From: Sporothrix humicola
Taxonomy: Eukaryota > Ascomycota > Sordariomycetes > Ophiostomatales > Ophiostomataceae
Length of the DNA: 64,000 nucleotides
NCBI GenBank assembly: GCA_021396245.1
Contig: WNYE01000034.1
Span: forward strand, 248,001 to 312,000
Direction: 5' to 3'
Both the position numbers and the translations under genes were made by a program. The notes beneath the pieces were generated by a model. It made no database searches. It was not told where the DNA came from and was given only the letters and a program-made list of their open reading frames with translations. Positions 1 to 10,474 of this stretch are shown here, piece after piece. Positions within the stretch are counted from its first letter, which is position 1, and every line of letters begins with the position of its first letter.

Positions 1-1
1 C

Positions 2-1114
2 GACGGCGAGGTGACGACCGAGTACATTGCCGAGGTCGTGGGCCCGGACGACGTCTCGCCCTGGTTTATTCGGGACAGCAAGCTGGACCTGGCGAGCACG
101 CAGCAGACGCTGGAACGGATGGACAAGGCGGGCATCACCATTCCGCCGGGGCGGGAGCCCAAGTCGGTCCTCGAGTTTCGCAAGCTGCAGGCCAAGACAA
201 AGGGGCGCAAAGGAAAAGGGAAAGCGCCAGGGGAAACACCCGTCATCGACATGGACGCGCCGCCGCGCTACGAGCGGCCGTTCCTCGACGAGCTGCGCGA
301 TCTCGCCGCCATGGACGACGCCGGCCTGGTCGACGAGCGGTCCAAGACGCACCGCCGCCTGACGCAGCTGCAGTACCGCGCCACCCACGAGGCCAAGGTC
401 GCCGAGCGCGTCCACGACATGTGGAAGCGGATGGAGGAGATTGCAGAGGAACTCGAAGAGAAGACAGCAAAAGGCGAGGACCTGGCCTCCACCCTCGCCA
501 AGCAGGACGAGTGGAACAGCGAGTTCGAGGGCCTCTCCAACAACGACCGCAACGAGTTTGTCCTGTACCGCGACAACCACCGCCTGTTTAACCAAAACTT
601 TTCCGGCCAAAAACCCGTGCTGGCCTGGGACAGACGGCCTGTCGAGCCCTTGGTCGGCAAAGACGACGAGTTCTTCCCCAACGCCCCCTGCGCCCTCATC
701 GACATCCAACCAAAGGTCATGAACCCGCTCTTTCGGACCGTCCACTCTCAGTCTGCCTTTACGTCGCTGACCGCCCCCGCCCACATCAGCCAGGCCAGCG
801 ACGTCTTCGAGGCCATCCTGCGCTCCGTCATGGGCAGCAGCACCGAGCCCATCAGCAAGTCGCTCGAGACCGTCTGGCCGGGCGCCGCGGAGGGTGTTCT
901 CCCCAATTGTCCTTCCCTGCGCGACCGCGCCAAAGGCGGCACGCCCGTCGGCGGCCCGTTCGGCGAGCTCAGCGGGCGCTCGCTCAACGAGGAGCAGTGG
1001 GCCGAGGTCGTCGGCGCGTGGATGCGCTGGCCGTTCCGGCCGTCACTCCCCCAACTGGTCGGCCGCATCAGCGAGGACGCCAACATTGACGACGACGAGA
1101 GCCTTGTAGACTAA
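2..1114 (+). CDS. Mitochondrial transcription factor 1 / rRNA dimethyltransferase-like protein, C-terminal part
   Basis: The frame is open to the left edge (the first in-frame GTG is not a fungal start), so about 370 C-terminal residues are present and the 5' end lies outside the window. The segment LAWDRRPVEPL...DEFFPNAPCALIDIQPK, followed by a helical region ending in WMRWPFRPSLPQLVGRISED, matches my recollection of the C-terminal half of fungal Mtf1-type proteins. These are relatives of KsgA/Dim1 methyltransferases that act as initiation factors for mitochondrial RNA polymerase. The Rossmann motifs that would prove the family would be upstream and are not visible. A Lys/Gly-rich linker (about residues 60-72) and a charged helix (about 120-165) are seen. 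The stop TAA is followed by a 207 bp spacer to the convergent GT90 gene. Confidence 0.62.
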   Translation, partial: DGEVTTEYIAEVVGPDDVSPWFIRDSKLDLASTQQTLERMDKAGITIPPGREPKSVLEFRKLQAKTKGRKGKGKAPGETPVIDMDAPPRYERPFLDELRDLAAMDDAGLVDERSKTHRRLTQLQYRATHEAKVAERVHDMWKRMEEIAEELEEKTAKGEDLASTLAKQDEWNSEFEGLSNNDRNEFVLYRDNHRLFNQNFSGQKPVLAWDRRPVEPLVGKDDEFFPNAPCALIDIQPKVMNPLFRTVHSQSAFTSLTAPAHISQASDVFEAILRSVMGSSTEPISKSLETVWPGAAEGVLPNCPSLRDRAKGGTPVGGPFGELSGRSLNEEQWAEVVGAWMRWPFRPSLPQLVGRISEDANIDDDESLVD

Positions 1115-1321
1115 GGGAGGGTGGAGGCAAATGTATGACTATGTAGGAGTACAGTGTGTGTAAATTATCTCAAAGCATCTCATCTGGCATGTAGAATAGA
1201 TATACAATTAGATAATGTTGAATTTCATTAAAAGCCTCATCTTGATTCATGTATGTCATTCCCTATCGTACAGTCCATCGACACTTTCACAGATATCGTA
1301 CAGTTCTCCCTCCCAAAAAGA

Positions 1322-3328
1322 CTATCTCAGATCGCCGACCCAGCCCAGCAGCTCGCGCTTCTCGTCGAGCACCCGCGCGTACTCCAGCAGCAGCCGCAGC
1401 ACATACACCTGCATGTCCTCCTTGCGCAGCACCTTGCTGGCCCACGCCTTGCCGTCGCTGGCAATCTTTTCCCCGATTTTATCTCCCTTGTCCTCCAACA
1501 AAAAGCCCATGATGCCGTACCAGTCGCCAAAGCGGTTGTCCATGGGCACAAAGTGCTTCCACGCCACCAGCCGCGCGTCGTGCCACTCCTTCCACAGCGT
1601 GGCCTTGATGGGCAGGCCCGAGCTGCGCAGGAAGGCTAGGTAGCGCCCGCTGAACGAGTTGCCGTCAATGTCGGGCAAGAACTTGAAGCGGAACTGCTCA
1701 TTGAGGGACATGCTGTTCTTGACGGAAAAGAAGTCGTTGACATAGGAACACTCGTCGGACCGATCAGCCGTCTTGTTCTTGTTCTCGTTGTTGTCGGCGT
1801 TTCCACCGTCGCACATCAAGTCGACAAACCCGACGTCGGCCCATTGAGACACCCACTGCCCGAGCCTTCCGTCCTGTTGTGCCCTGAGGTGATAGGACGC
1901 CGCCGGCAAGGCAAAGTTGGGCGCCTCCTCCGGCTTCAGCTCGGCTTTCGAAACCAGTCCGCCGTCGTTCATCGCCACAAACCGGTGCCGGTGGAAGCCT
2001 TTCCAGTTGCTCTCCCGATTGTGCCCGCCCGTGGCCACGCCGCGCCAGACGGCCTTGTTGTTCTTCTGTGACCACGGCACATCGGACGCATCTCCCCCTC
2101 CTCCCGCAAATCGTTCTTCGTTGCTCCAGTACATGGGCGCCGGCAGCAGAATGTCGTTGTTGACCGACAGCTTGCTGCCCCCGAAAATGGGGAGCAGCGT
2201 GCCCGTCGTCGAGATGGACAGGGGCTCGATAAAGATGCCGTTGAGGCCCTGCAGGTCCGGCTGGTGGCAGATGTCGCTCGACAGCGAGCTGTTGGCCACG
2301 AACCCGTAGTACATGTGTTTTGTCTTTTCTGTCCTCGCGGCTTCTCCGCTCGCCTTTCCTTCTGTCTCTTCTGTCCTCGCGGCTTCGCCGCTCGCTTCTC
2401 CTTCTGTCCTCGCGGCTCCGCCGCTCGCTTGTTTTCTCGCCGCCGACTGCGGCGAACACCCCCGCCGCACCAGCTCCCAAAACGACCCGCTCGTCTCCCA
2501 CCGCCCGTCGTCCCGCACCGCCTCCTTGTCTTTCTCGTAGTCGTCCGCCATTGATAGGGATTGGAACGTCTGCTGCACCTCGTCCACCCTGGCAAACCCC
2601 AGCGTGCGGTCCGCCTCCGCCACGTAGTTCTCGACCGCCTCCCACGCCACGGCCACCCGCGGCTCGTCCATGGGGTTGAGCGCCAGGTCCATGTCGGGCA
2701 GTTCCGACTCGATTGTCCGCAGTAGATCAAGCCAGATCTGCGTCCAGAACCAGTTGCTTTTGGTCGACGCTTTTCCTCGCCTCACTCGAATTACCATGTC
2801 AAAGGCCTTGGCTTCCCGCTGGATCAGCTTCGGCGGCAGCGCCCAGAACGGGCGCAGGTCGTCGTAGATTTGGTCCCAAAAGGACTCGACAACCACCACA
2901 TTGCGGTCCGCCGCGAACTGGTGCCACCGGTCGAACCCGGGCGGCGGGTGGCGGCCGCGGCGTTTGCGGTACGCAGCGGCAGCGTCGCCCAGACTGTGCG
3001 TTTCTTGCGACAGCAGGTCCCGGAACTGCTTGTCGGCCGAGGCCACCAGGTGTTCAATCGGATGGCCGGGGGGAGGTGGTGTCGACGTCGACGACGAGGG
3101 CGACTGCTTGTTCGACTCCTTCGACTGCCCCACTGGTATCTGCCCGGCCGGTGATGTGTGGTAGTGCAGGCGGTGGCTCTCGTGGAGCTGGGCGGCCGTG
3201 GCTGCTGCCGCCATTTGCAGCCGGCTCGGCAGCGAGAAGGAGTAGGCCAGCAGCAACAGGATGCTGGCCGGCACGGCGTACCGCACCAGGAACGACGGCC
3301 GGCGGGAGGCCAGCACTGGGAGGAGCAT
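1322..3328 (-). CDS. GT90 family (CAP10-like) glycosyltransferase
   Basis: A 668-residue single-exon protein. An N-terminal membrane anchor (about residues 12-35, ILLLLAYSFSLP) without a clear cleavage site implies a type II Golgi/ER protein. The C-terminal half has the GT90/CAP10 hallmarks: MYYGFVANSSLSSDICHQPDLQ, then GIFIEPLSISTTGTLLPIFGGSKLSVNNDILLP (split here only for description), NNKAVWRGVATGG near residue 422, and a terminal block with LRSSGLPIKATLWKEWHD. Known members transfer xylose or glucose to glycans (CAP10 in the Cryptococcus capsule, Rumi in animals). The acceptor here is unknown. Residues about 296-337 are a low-complexity insertion built of three copies of an ASGEAARTE-like unit, described separately. 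The adjacent gene on the same strand is a polysaccharide deacetylase-like protein. Confidence 0.85.
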   Translation of the reverse strand: MLLPVLASRRPSFLVRYAVPASILLLLAYSFSLPSRLQMAAAATAAQLHESHRLHYHTSPAGQIPVGQSKESNKQSPSSSTSTPPPPGHPIEHLVASADKQFRDLLSQETHSLGDAAAAYRKRRGRHPPPGFDRWHQFAADRNVVVVESFWDQIYDDLRPFWALPPKLIQREAKAFDMVIRVRRGKASTKSNWFWTQIWLDLLRTIESELPDMDLALNPMDEPRVAVAWEAVENYVAEADRTLGFARVDEVQQTFQSLSMADDYEKDKEAVRDDGRWETSGSFWELVRRGCSPQSAARKQASGGAARTEGEASGEAARTEETEGKASGEAARTEKTKHMYYGFVANSSLSSDICHQPDLQGLNGIFIEPLSISTTGTLLPIFGGSKLSVNNDILLPAPMYWSNEERFAGGGGDASDVPWSQKNNKAVWRGVATGGHNRESNWKGFHRHRFVAMNDGGLVSKAELKPEEAPNFALPAASYHLRAQQDGRLGQWVSQWADVGFVDLMCDGGNADNNENKNKTADRSDECSYVNDFFSVKNSMSLNEQFRFKFLPDIDGNSFSGRYLAFLRSSGLPIKATLWKEWHDARLVAWKHFVPMDNRFGDWYGIMGFLLEDKGDKIGEKIASDGKAWASKVLRKEDMQVYVLRLLLEYARVLDEKRELLGWVGDLR
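2318..2440 (-). repeat. Three in-frame hairpin repeats inside the GT90 gene
   Basis: Read on the minus strand, three units of about 34-42 bp follow each other. Each contains a near-perfect hairpin of the form GCGGC-GAA-GCCGC (variants GGA and GAGAAG in the loop) followed by CGAGGACAGAA. They translate in frame as ASGGAARTE, ASGEAARTE and ASGEAARTE with short Glu/Thr/Lys spacers. They sit between the N-terminal region and the conserved catalytic block, so they are probably a tolerated linker expansion. Confidence 0.8.
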
Positions 3329-4763
3329 CGCGATGTGTGGGGGGATGGAAAGGAAGGAAGGTGAGTGTAGTCGTAGTCAGTCGTAGGCAGACCACGATGC
3401 AACAAACTTGTGTTGCCCAGGAGGCACAGTCGATGCCGAGATCTTGGTTGAGGAGGTCAGTAATGAGGTGGAAGGAGGCTCTCGCATTTCCGGGTCACTT
3501 ACCTATAGACTGTAAGAAAAGAAAAAGAAGCAAAGAAGTGCCCACCACGGAACGGCAAGCCTGATTGCACGCGTGGCTGTAGACGGGCACAGTCGTTCTC
3601 TGTTATCGTCCTCAGTCAGAGTTGGCCACCACACAAAGTGCAGAAATGGCAATATCGGCACGCGGATATTGTGCTCTGTGCTGTCTTTCTTTCTTCCTGT
3701 TTTCTGTCTTTCCAGGCTTTCGATATTGGCTCTGATATTGGCTCTGATATTGCTGCCGGAGCGTCTGGATAAAAACGGATGAATTGGAGAGATGGGAGTG
3801 CATCGATTGGTAGGCTGAGGATGGCTCACATCTTTTTATCATGTAGGACAGTCGCAATCGTAATGCAGGCCGCCTATTGAGCGATGCACAAATGTCGATA
3901 CAAAATAGAAGACGTTGGGATTACTGGAGAACAGGAGGCGAAACGTTTAGATCGAGGCGAAGGGATGGGGGTGATTTTTGGAGCGAAATGGGCGTGCCGT
4001 GTTGTACATGCAAGTGCCCGATTAGGAAAGTACACCAATTTGGTGATGTTTGGGAAGGAGCGATCCACACGCCGTTGTCCTACAGAGCAATACCGTTCAA
4101 CGGCTTCAAGTGTGATTGGATCAAATATCCAACTAGAGTCAGTAACTTCTATGCACATTTTATTTCGATTTTAGTTTGTGTCTCATTTTATTATAAAAAC
4201 TTTTAACGATTTATTACCAAGTTGAGGTTTAGTATGCCACGTTCCTGTCAGCATTTTGAGGCATAAATTCCAGGAAAATAAACGAATGTTGGACGAGAAA
4301 GGCGCTGAGAGAATAGCGATGAGAATATGACAGAAAAACAAAGATAAAACGACGAACATGTCCATGACTAATTGAAGAACCATGCAAGCAACAGAGGTAT
4401 AGCGTTAGACATAAGTAAAACACTGACACGAACAAGTGCGAGGCGAGGCGGATCACGGGGATGCACGGTCCACAATAGGAGAGCCGATAAAACTGCAGGA
4501 AGGGGAGTACGAAGAGAAACACAGAAACGGGAGTCAGGTAGGAGGAAACGAGAGGAAGATAAAAGGAGAATACAAAAAGCACCGAGTGAGACAGACAAAA
4601 AGGAACACAACGAAATAAAACAACAATGCCTAATCGTCTCATGTTTGATTTAAGTACGTCTTCAACTATCAGGGTCACGTTCATAATTCGTTTCCTTCAG
4701 TTATTGATTCTTCAATTCATTACTCGATACATGCTATGAAATCATATATACTTCGTCGACTGC
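3329..4763. other. Intergenic: upstream of GT90, downstream of deacetylase
   Basis: No gene seen. It contains the 5' region of the GT90 gene. A small direct repeat (GATATTGGCTCT, two and a half copies, 3722-3754) is present. The part from about 4,190 on is AT-richer and is probably the 3' flank of the deacetylase gene. Confidence 0.6.
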
Positions 4764-6416
4764 CTACACCCTCGGCGTCATGCCCTTCTTGGCCAAAAAC
4801 TCTCTCGCAATGGTCTCGTACGTGGCAAACTCGACCGAGTCGCCCCAGCTGCGCAGCCAGCCGACAAAGCGGTCGGCCATGGCCATGACGTGGGCGAGAC
4901 CGCTCGAGTCCGGGTGCATGAGGAGGGGGAAGACGAACGTGCCGTCGTCGCTCTCGGCCTTGCCGTTCTCCCAGAGCCACAAAAAGATATCCTTCCAGCG
5001 CTGCTCGACGACGCGCGCGTCGACGTTGCCATTCGTATTAGCAACATGGGGATAGTACTGCAGGGCCATCATGTCCTCGTTGTTCCAGCCGATGGGAATT
5101 TCGACCAAGGGATAGCCGTCGCGGCACTCGTACATGCCGCCGAGCGGTGTGGGCTTGAGCCACGTGCTGGCCTCTTGTGAAAAGTCGATTCGCTCGATTG
5201 GGGGATCGTTGGGCGTAAAGTAGGGCTGCGAGTCGTGGTGGCTGAGGGAGGAATCATACAGAAACTCAAACTCCTTCAAGAGGGCAATGCTCGTCTCGCG
5301 CAGCTGGTACATGGGCGCGCGCCACCCCAAGACCTTTTTTCCGGTGAGGTTCTGCGCGGTCTGCACGCACTTTGCAAACACGTCGCGCTCCTGGTCGACG
5401 GTCATCTGGTACGCGCCCTCGTGGGCGTAGCCGTGCAGGCCGATCTCGGCGCCGGAATCGCGGATCTCCTCACAGGTGTCAGGAAACGTCTCCATGGTGT
5501 GCGCGGGGATGAACCAGGTGACCTTGTCGGCGACCTGGTACTTGTTGAGCATTCGCAGCAGGCGGCGGGCGCCGACTCGGCCGGAAAAGACGCCGGTGCT
5601 GTAGTCGGCGAGGTTGTTGTCAGGGTGGTCGCCCGTGCCAAGGAATGCCGACAGAGCGTCAAAATCAAACGACAGGGCAATCTTGACTGTCGGCTTCTTC
5701 TTTGTGAGGGTGGGGTGGATTGTCAGATCGGACACGTCTGGAGCGTCAGCCGTCTCGTTGGAGGAACCTCCCCGTAAGCTCCAAACAGCATTGATGGACG
5801 TCACGCCGTGCGAGCGGGTGCGCGACGCGCCCAAGATGCCAATGGCCGCGGCGATGGACTGCTCCGTCGGCTCTGTGGCGGTGGATGCTAAATCTAAAAA
5901 GGCTACCGACGACTCCCGCTGCAGCCACGTCACGTCGCGCTGCAGCTTGGCCACCACCGGGTCCAGCGCGCCGTCAAACACGTCCCGGTAGCCGACAATC
6001 ACAAGGAGGAAGGGCTGCAGGGAGGTGCCGGCCTTGGACAGGGCCAGCTGCTGTTTTAGGAGGAGCTTCACCTGCAGGAGCGTCCGCTGCTGCACGACCT
6101 GCGTGGCCGCCTTGTGCTGGTTCCACTCGTCCAGCGGCACCTCCCAGATGGGATCGCGCCCGCTCGGCTCGAGGTCGCGGGCGTCAATGACAAAGAGGGA
6201 CACCGTGTCGCCCAGTGTCGTGAATGCCTGTTGAATCTGGCTGGCCGCCTCAATGTCGGGGCTGAGAGAGGTGTTGTCGGCCAGCAGAGCGTCGAGGTTG
6301 AGGCTGACAGTGTTGCCCTCGCCGCAGGCGGTCACCAGTTCTTGCTGCAAGGCCGTGGCCCGCGGAGCCAGCGTGCCCGACAGAATGGCCTTGCGGCCGG
6401 CGAGGTAGATGGACAT
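4764..6416 (-). CDS. NodB/PgdA-like polysaccharide deacetylase family protein with unusual N-terminal domain
   Basis: I take the ATG at 6416 (550 residues, MSIYLAGRK...) rather than the one at 6521. The extra 35 residues are Ser/Pro/His-rich and not domain-like, and the inner ATG has G at -3. The C-terminal half is a CE4/NodB-type domain: SFDFD (metal-binding Asp pair), TWFIPAHTMETFP, GAEIGLHGYAHEG (H-x3-H-type metal site), GWRAPMY and a late DGYPLVEIPIGWN block, closest in layout to the intracellular Helicobacter PgdA-like/allantoinase-like branch. No signal peptide is visible. About 200 N-terminal residues are outside NodB and loosely resemble a degenerate short-chain dehydrogenase (GRKAILSG..., VSLFVIDARD, then FLLVIVGYRD) without the Gly motif or Tyr-x3-Lys. 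Substrate unknown. It precedes the GT90 gene on the same strand. Confidence 0.78.
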   Translation of the reverse strand: MSIYLAGRKAILSGTLAPRATALQQELVTACGEGNTVSLNLDALLADNTSLSPDIEAASQIQQAFTTLGDTVSLFVIDARDLEPSGRDPIWEVPLDEWNQHKAATQVVQQRTLLQVKLLLKQQLALSKAGTSLQPFLLVIVGYRDVFDGALDPVVAKLQRDVTWLQRESSVAFLDLASTATEPTEQSIAAAIGILGASRTRSHGVTSINAVWSLRGGSSNETADAPDVSDLTIHPTLTKKKPTVKIALSFDFDALSAFLGTGDHPDNNLADYSTGVFSGRVGARRLLRMLNKYQVADKVTWFIPAHTMETFPDTCEEIRDSGAEIGLHGYAHEGAYQMTVDQERDVFAKCVQTAQNLTGKKVLGWRAPMYQLRETSIALLKEFEFLYDSSLSHHDSQPYFTPNDPPIERIDFSQEASTWLKPTPLGGMYECRDGYPLVEIPIGWNNEDMMALQYYPHVANTNGNVDARVVEQRWKDIFLWLWENGKAESDDGTFVFPLLMHPDSSGLAHVMAMADRFVGWLRSWGDSVEFATYETIAREFLAKKGMTPRV

Positions 6417-7728
6417 GTCGTGTGGTGAAGTCGATGAGGTGTGTGGTGGTGTCGAAGAAGAGGCAACCAACGATGGAAAGCTGAACGCTGGAAGCTGGAA
6501 GAAGGGATGAGAGAAAGACAATACAACTCAAGCAGACTCAAGCGAGACTTGGCTTTAATCGGGATCCTGTGATGCCGTTATCTCTGCGTGCTTTGTTTGT
6601 CTCGTGCAAACACTCTGATGCGAATCCATGTCGTCGTTATTATATATCGAAAGTGGCATATGACTGCGACTATCGGTCGTCATAGCTGCACTATCGTTTA
6701 TCGATTATAATTTCTGTTGTAAATCTGGACCACTTCTTTGGCGCGACACGCCACGTTGTATTGCGTTTTGCGGGGATGGGCTAGCTCGACGGTCGAGAAA
6801 AAGTAGTCATAGAACGTTGTCAAACAAAAGGGAAAGTCGGCTCGAGGCTGGTGGTGATAGAGAACAGAAAGAGGAAGTCGACAGCGAGCCAATCAGCGCC
6901 GAGGAAATGCTGCTGTTAGCGTGTTCCCCTGTGTGCACTGCCGGCATCGTTATCTTGACCGTCGTCCACAGTCGTGTGTTTAGATCCGGCAAGAGCATCA
7001 GGAGTGGGTCTTGATGTTGACAAAGTCCATGGCACTTGCCGTCTTTCGAAAGGGGAAGCTGTCTGCGAGCAAAAGAGGAGGGAGGAAGAGGAAAGAGCAG
7101 GGCATTCTCGAGACGCAAAAGGGGCAGTTATCTGCGAGCACAGAAAGCACTCCCAGTAGCACACACGAACAAGATGGGGCAACTGACAGCGACCGAGTGT
7201 GGCCCACAAGACGCAGAAGCTTGCCAGAAATGCAACAGAAACGCCCTACCATCTGCTCCCCGCGCCTTAGTCTGGCGATTGACAAGGAGAGACCCGAATC
7301 AAAGACACTTGCACATACTCTGGACCATGACAAGCATGGCACGAACCGCACTACTGGCGTGCGACGGCCAGAGATCCGCCCCGGCGAGATCATAAGACGA
7401 TAGCAGAGGTAGTACGCAAGAGATACTCCAAAGATAGGTGAGATATGGAAAAGACACGCTTCGACTATCAAGTCAAGGGTTGGCATAGCGTCTGATCCGA
7501 TGAAAGCGTCATGATACAGAGATATGCGAGAGAAAGGGAAGAAGTCGTGGAGAGATGGAGGAGATATGGCTGCCTCGCTAGGATACTTGATATCGAGTGA
7601 TATCTTTGTCTCGACTGGACGTGTTGACATATAAGTCGGTCATCTCTCTGAACTGAATGTTTGATGACCACAACTGTCATAACCATTATCACATCTCCTC
7701 CAACCAGCACCACCACCACAACCCCGAC
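6417..7728. other. Divergent promoter region, deacetylase / permease
   Basis: A 1.3 kb spacer between two divergently transcribed genes. Open frames here on both strands have no domain-like composition and overlap one another, so I call no gene. CT-rich and ATATC-rich stretches lie near 7,540-7,640, just upstream of the permease start. Confidence 0.6.
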
Positions 7729-9409
7729 ATGTCCAATTCCGACTTTGAAAAGGGCGACGAGCCCAAGACGGCCGCCATGGCGCCTACGACCGCGCCCTCC
7801 ATCAGCGAAGGCAACGACGGCCCGATCGTCGACTTCGCCGATGGCACGCTGGTGTTTACCGGCCACGGCGAGGTGCTGGGCCGCAATTTCAATCTGTTGA
7901 GCGCCTGTGCCACGGGCATCACCACAGGCAACTCGTGGGCCGTCCTGGGCGCCGGCATCATCGCCTCCATCTACAACGGTGGACCGCCGGGTGCCATCTA
8001 TGAATAGTGAGTGCAGCCTTATAACTCTTGGCATTTGCACCACATGTCCACTGCATGTCCACTGCAAGCCCACCGTGACGCTCGCTAACGCTCGCTACTC
8101 TCGCAGTGCCCTCGTCTCCATCTTTTACTGCTTCATTGCCGCCTCGGTCGCCGAGCTCGCGTCATCTGTCCCCTCATCTGGCGGCGTCTACCACTGGGCG
8201 CTGATCACGGCCGGCAAGTACGGCCGTGCGTGCGGCTGGTTTGCCGGCTGGCTCAACGGCCTGGCATGGGCGTTCGCCGTGGCGGCCAACTGCGTCATGA
8301 CGAGCAACATCCTGGTGTACTGCTACTCGCTGTACCACCCCGACTATGTTTATGAGAGATGGCACGTCTTCATCTCGTACCTGCTCATGTCGTGGCTGTG
8401 CTGTCTCACGGTCATGTTTGGCCAAAAGATTTTGCCCACGCTGTCGCGCATTGGCTCGTTCCTCATTATTGTCGGCTTTTTTGTGACGATCATTGTCGTC
8501 GCCGTCCTGCCCGGCCGCCCCGGCGGTAATGGGTATGCCTCGTCCAAATCGGTCTGGGCCGGCTGGGAGAACATGACGGGCTACTCGAGCAACGGCTTTG
8601 TCTTTCTGGCGGGCATGCTCAACGGCGCGTTTGCCGTCGGCGCCATTGACTGCGTCACGCATATCGCGGAAGAAATCCCCAATGCGCGCCGCAACATCCC
8701 CAAGGCGCTGGCGTGCCAGGTCGGCATGGGCTTCCTGACGGGCTTTTCGTACCTCATCGTCATCTTTTATGGCACCGCCGATCTGGCTAGCATCACTAAT
8801 GCCGACCCCTTCTGCCCCATTGGCGACATTTACCTGCAGGCGGCGGGCTCGCGCGCCGGTGCGGTCGGCCTCCTCATGGTTTTGGTCCTCCCCATCCTCT
8901 GCGCCACCGCCGGCTGCTACGTCACTACCGGCCGCACCATCTACGCCTTGGGGAGAGACGGCGCCACCCCGTTTGCCGCCAAGATCGGCTCCGTCAGCAA
9001 GCGCTGGGGCAGCCCGCTCTGGTCCACGTTTGCCTGCGGCATCTTCATGACCCTGGTCGGCGCCATCTACGTCGGCTCCCTCGCCGCCTTTTCCGCGTTC
9101 ATTGACTCGTTTGCCGTCCTGTCCACTCTTTCTTATTTGCTCGCCATCCTGCCTCACCTGCTCAGCGGCCGCAAGAACATGAAGCCCGGCCCGTTCTGGA
9201 TGGGCCGCTGGGGCTATGTCGTCAACACAGTCGCCTGCGTCTACATTGTCGTCTCCATCGTCATCTACTGCTTCCCCTACAGCCTGCCCACCTCCGCCGC
9301 CGACATGAACTACACGAGCGTCATCACGGCCGGTCTGGCTGCGCTGGTCGGTCTCTGGTGGCTCGTCCACGGCCAGCGCCACTACAAGGCGCCCAAGATC
9401 AACCTGTAG
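7729..9409 (+). CDS. APC-superfamily permease (choline/GABA/amino-acid permease-like)
   Basis: Two exons, 7729-8006 and 8107-9409, with a 100 bp intron (donor GTGAGT, acceptor CTCGCAG) restore ...GAIYEY-ALVSIFYCF. I start at the ATG of MSNSDFEKGDEP rather than a His-rich upstream ATG (7657). The product is 526 residues with about 12 hydrophobic spans. Features of the fungal Hnm1/Uga4-type branch are present: GNSWAVLGAGI, SSGGVYHWA, HIAEEIPNARRNIPKA, the GRTIYALGRDGATPFA loop and the RKNMKPGPFWMG loop before the last helices. It should sit in the plasma membrane. Choline, GABA, polyamines or other amines are all possible substrates. It lies 1.1 kb upstream of an ArgRII-like regulator and 3.6 kb from an agmatinase, which makes an arginine-derived amine a reasonable guess. 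Confidence 0.85.
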
Positions 9410-10474
9410 GGATGTGGCGTTGACATACATTGTCGTTTGTATCTCTTTGGTCATTTATCTTGTGTATCTCCATTGTTTGTCCAAGTTTGAAACTTGTAAT
9501 TATTTTCCTTCTTTTAACACTCTTCTGTATTGAATATTGAATATCATCTTCATCTAATTATCTTGTACTATTTTCTTCTCTTCTTCAACAAGATTGTAAA
9601 TGCATTACTCTATAACCTGTGATGAATAGACTTACACGTTATATATCCATTTCCGTGTACTGTGTAGCCGTATGTCCGTGTCTACTTGCCTTGCTATTGG
9701 TGCATTATTTGTTCAAGTGCGTCGTTTAGCTAAATTCACTATTCTCACTATAATTACTCGTACATATTATGCCCTATCAGTGCTTGTTTTTCTCAGAATG
9801 CCCGCTAACGACTGCTAACCGTTAGCGGATCCACAGCACCTCGTGCTCCCTACGGGGCGTCATTCCCACTGTCGACAGGCCCGAATCCTCCTCAACTGCT
9901 CTTTAATCCTTCCACTATCCTTCCCCTCGTTAGCGCCCAGTCTCCGAATTTGCCCCCGTCAATGCCGAACAAGACGCGCCAATCGCAGCGGGAGATAGAA
10001 CTTGATAAGAGAGACAATAGTGCAGATAACAGTCATTGTGTAGACAGTCCACGGTCGTTCCTTCCTGTTTTCTTGGTTGTGGTCCAGACCTCCTTTATCG
10101 ACTTGTGTTTTGCTCTTTCCTTTTTGCATCCCCGCAAGGCAAGCCCAAAGAAGCAAAAAAGGACGACCCAACGGACCACGCAAAAAGGACCCAGAAAAAC
10201 AAAATACCCGACAAGCGACAATTACAAGCGACAAACACACCACACCACACAGCAAAGAGTATGACAGACAGAAACCCGTTGTGCACAAGCCGATCCAGAA
10301 GCCGATAATCCACTTGTGCAGTCGTCTGCTCTCCGCTTCTGCACTCCACTTCGATTGACAGACGGAGACTGGAAGTGACGACAATTCAGTGGGAGTTCAC
10401 TTGAACTCGATTTCACAGGCCACAATCTTATCGTCTTCATCACCGTCACTCTCACATCTTCACACAATGCATCG
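9410..10474. other. Intergenic between permease and Zn2Cys6 regulator
   Basis: No gene seen. The first 350 bp are AT-rich 3' flank of the permease. A perfect 9 bp inverted repeat, CCGCTAACG ... CGTTAGCGG (9802-9828, 9 nt loop), is the only clear structure. The last 500 bp should hold the regulator's promoter and 5' UTR. Confidence 0.55.
9802..9828. repeat. Short perfect inverted repeat
   Basis: CCGCTAACG and CGTTAGCGG are exact reverse complements separated by 9 nt that contain another CTAAC. It could be a dyad protein-binding site or a chance hairpin. It lies 0.65 kb upstream of the regulator gene. Confidence 0.5.

Noticed and set aside
11..13. GTG as start codon of the first gene
   Set aside because: Fungal nuclear genes do not normally start with GTG, and the frame stays open to base 2, so the gene simply enters from the left.
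8174..9454. 426-codon antisense frame in the permease gene
   Set aside because: Shadow of a GC-rich real gene; Asp/Gly/Arg/Ala-rich with no domain.
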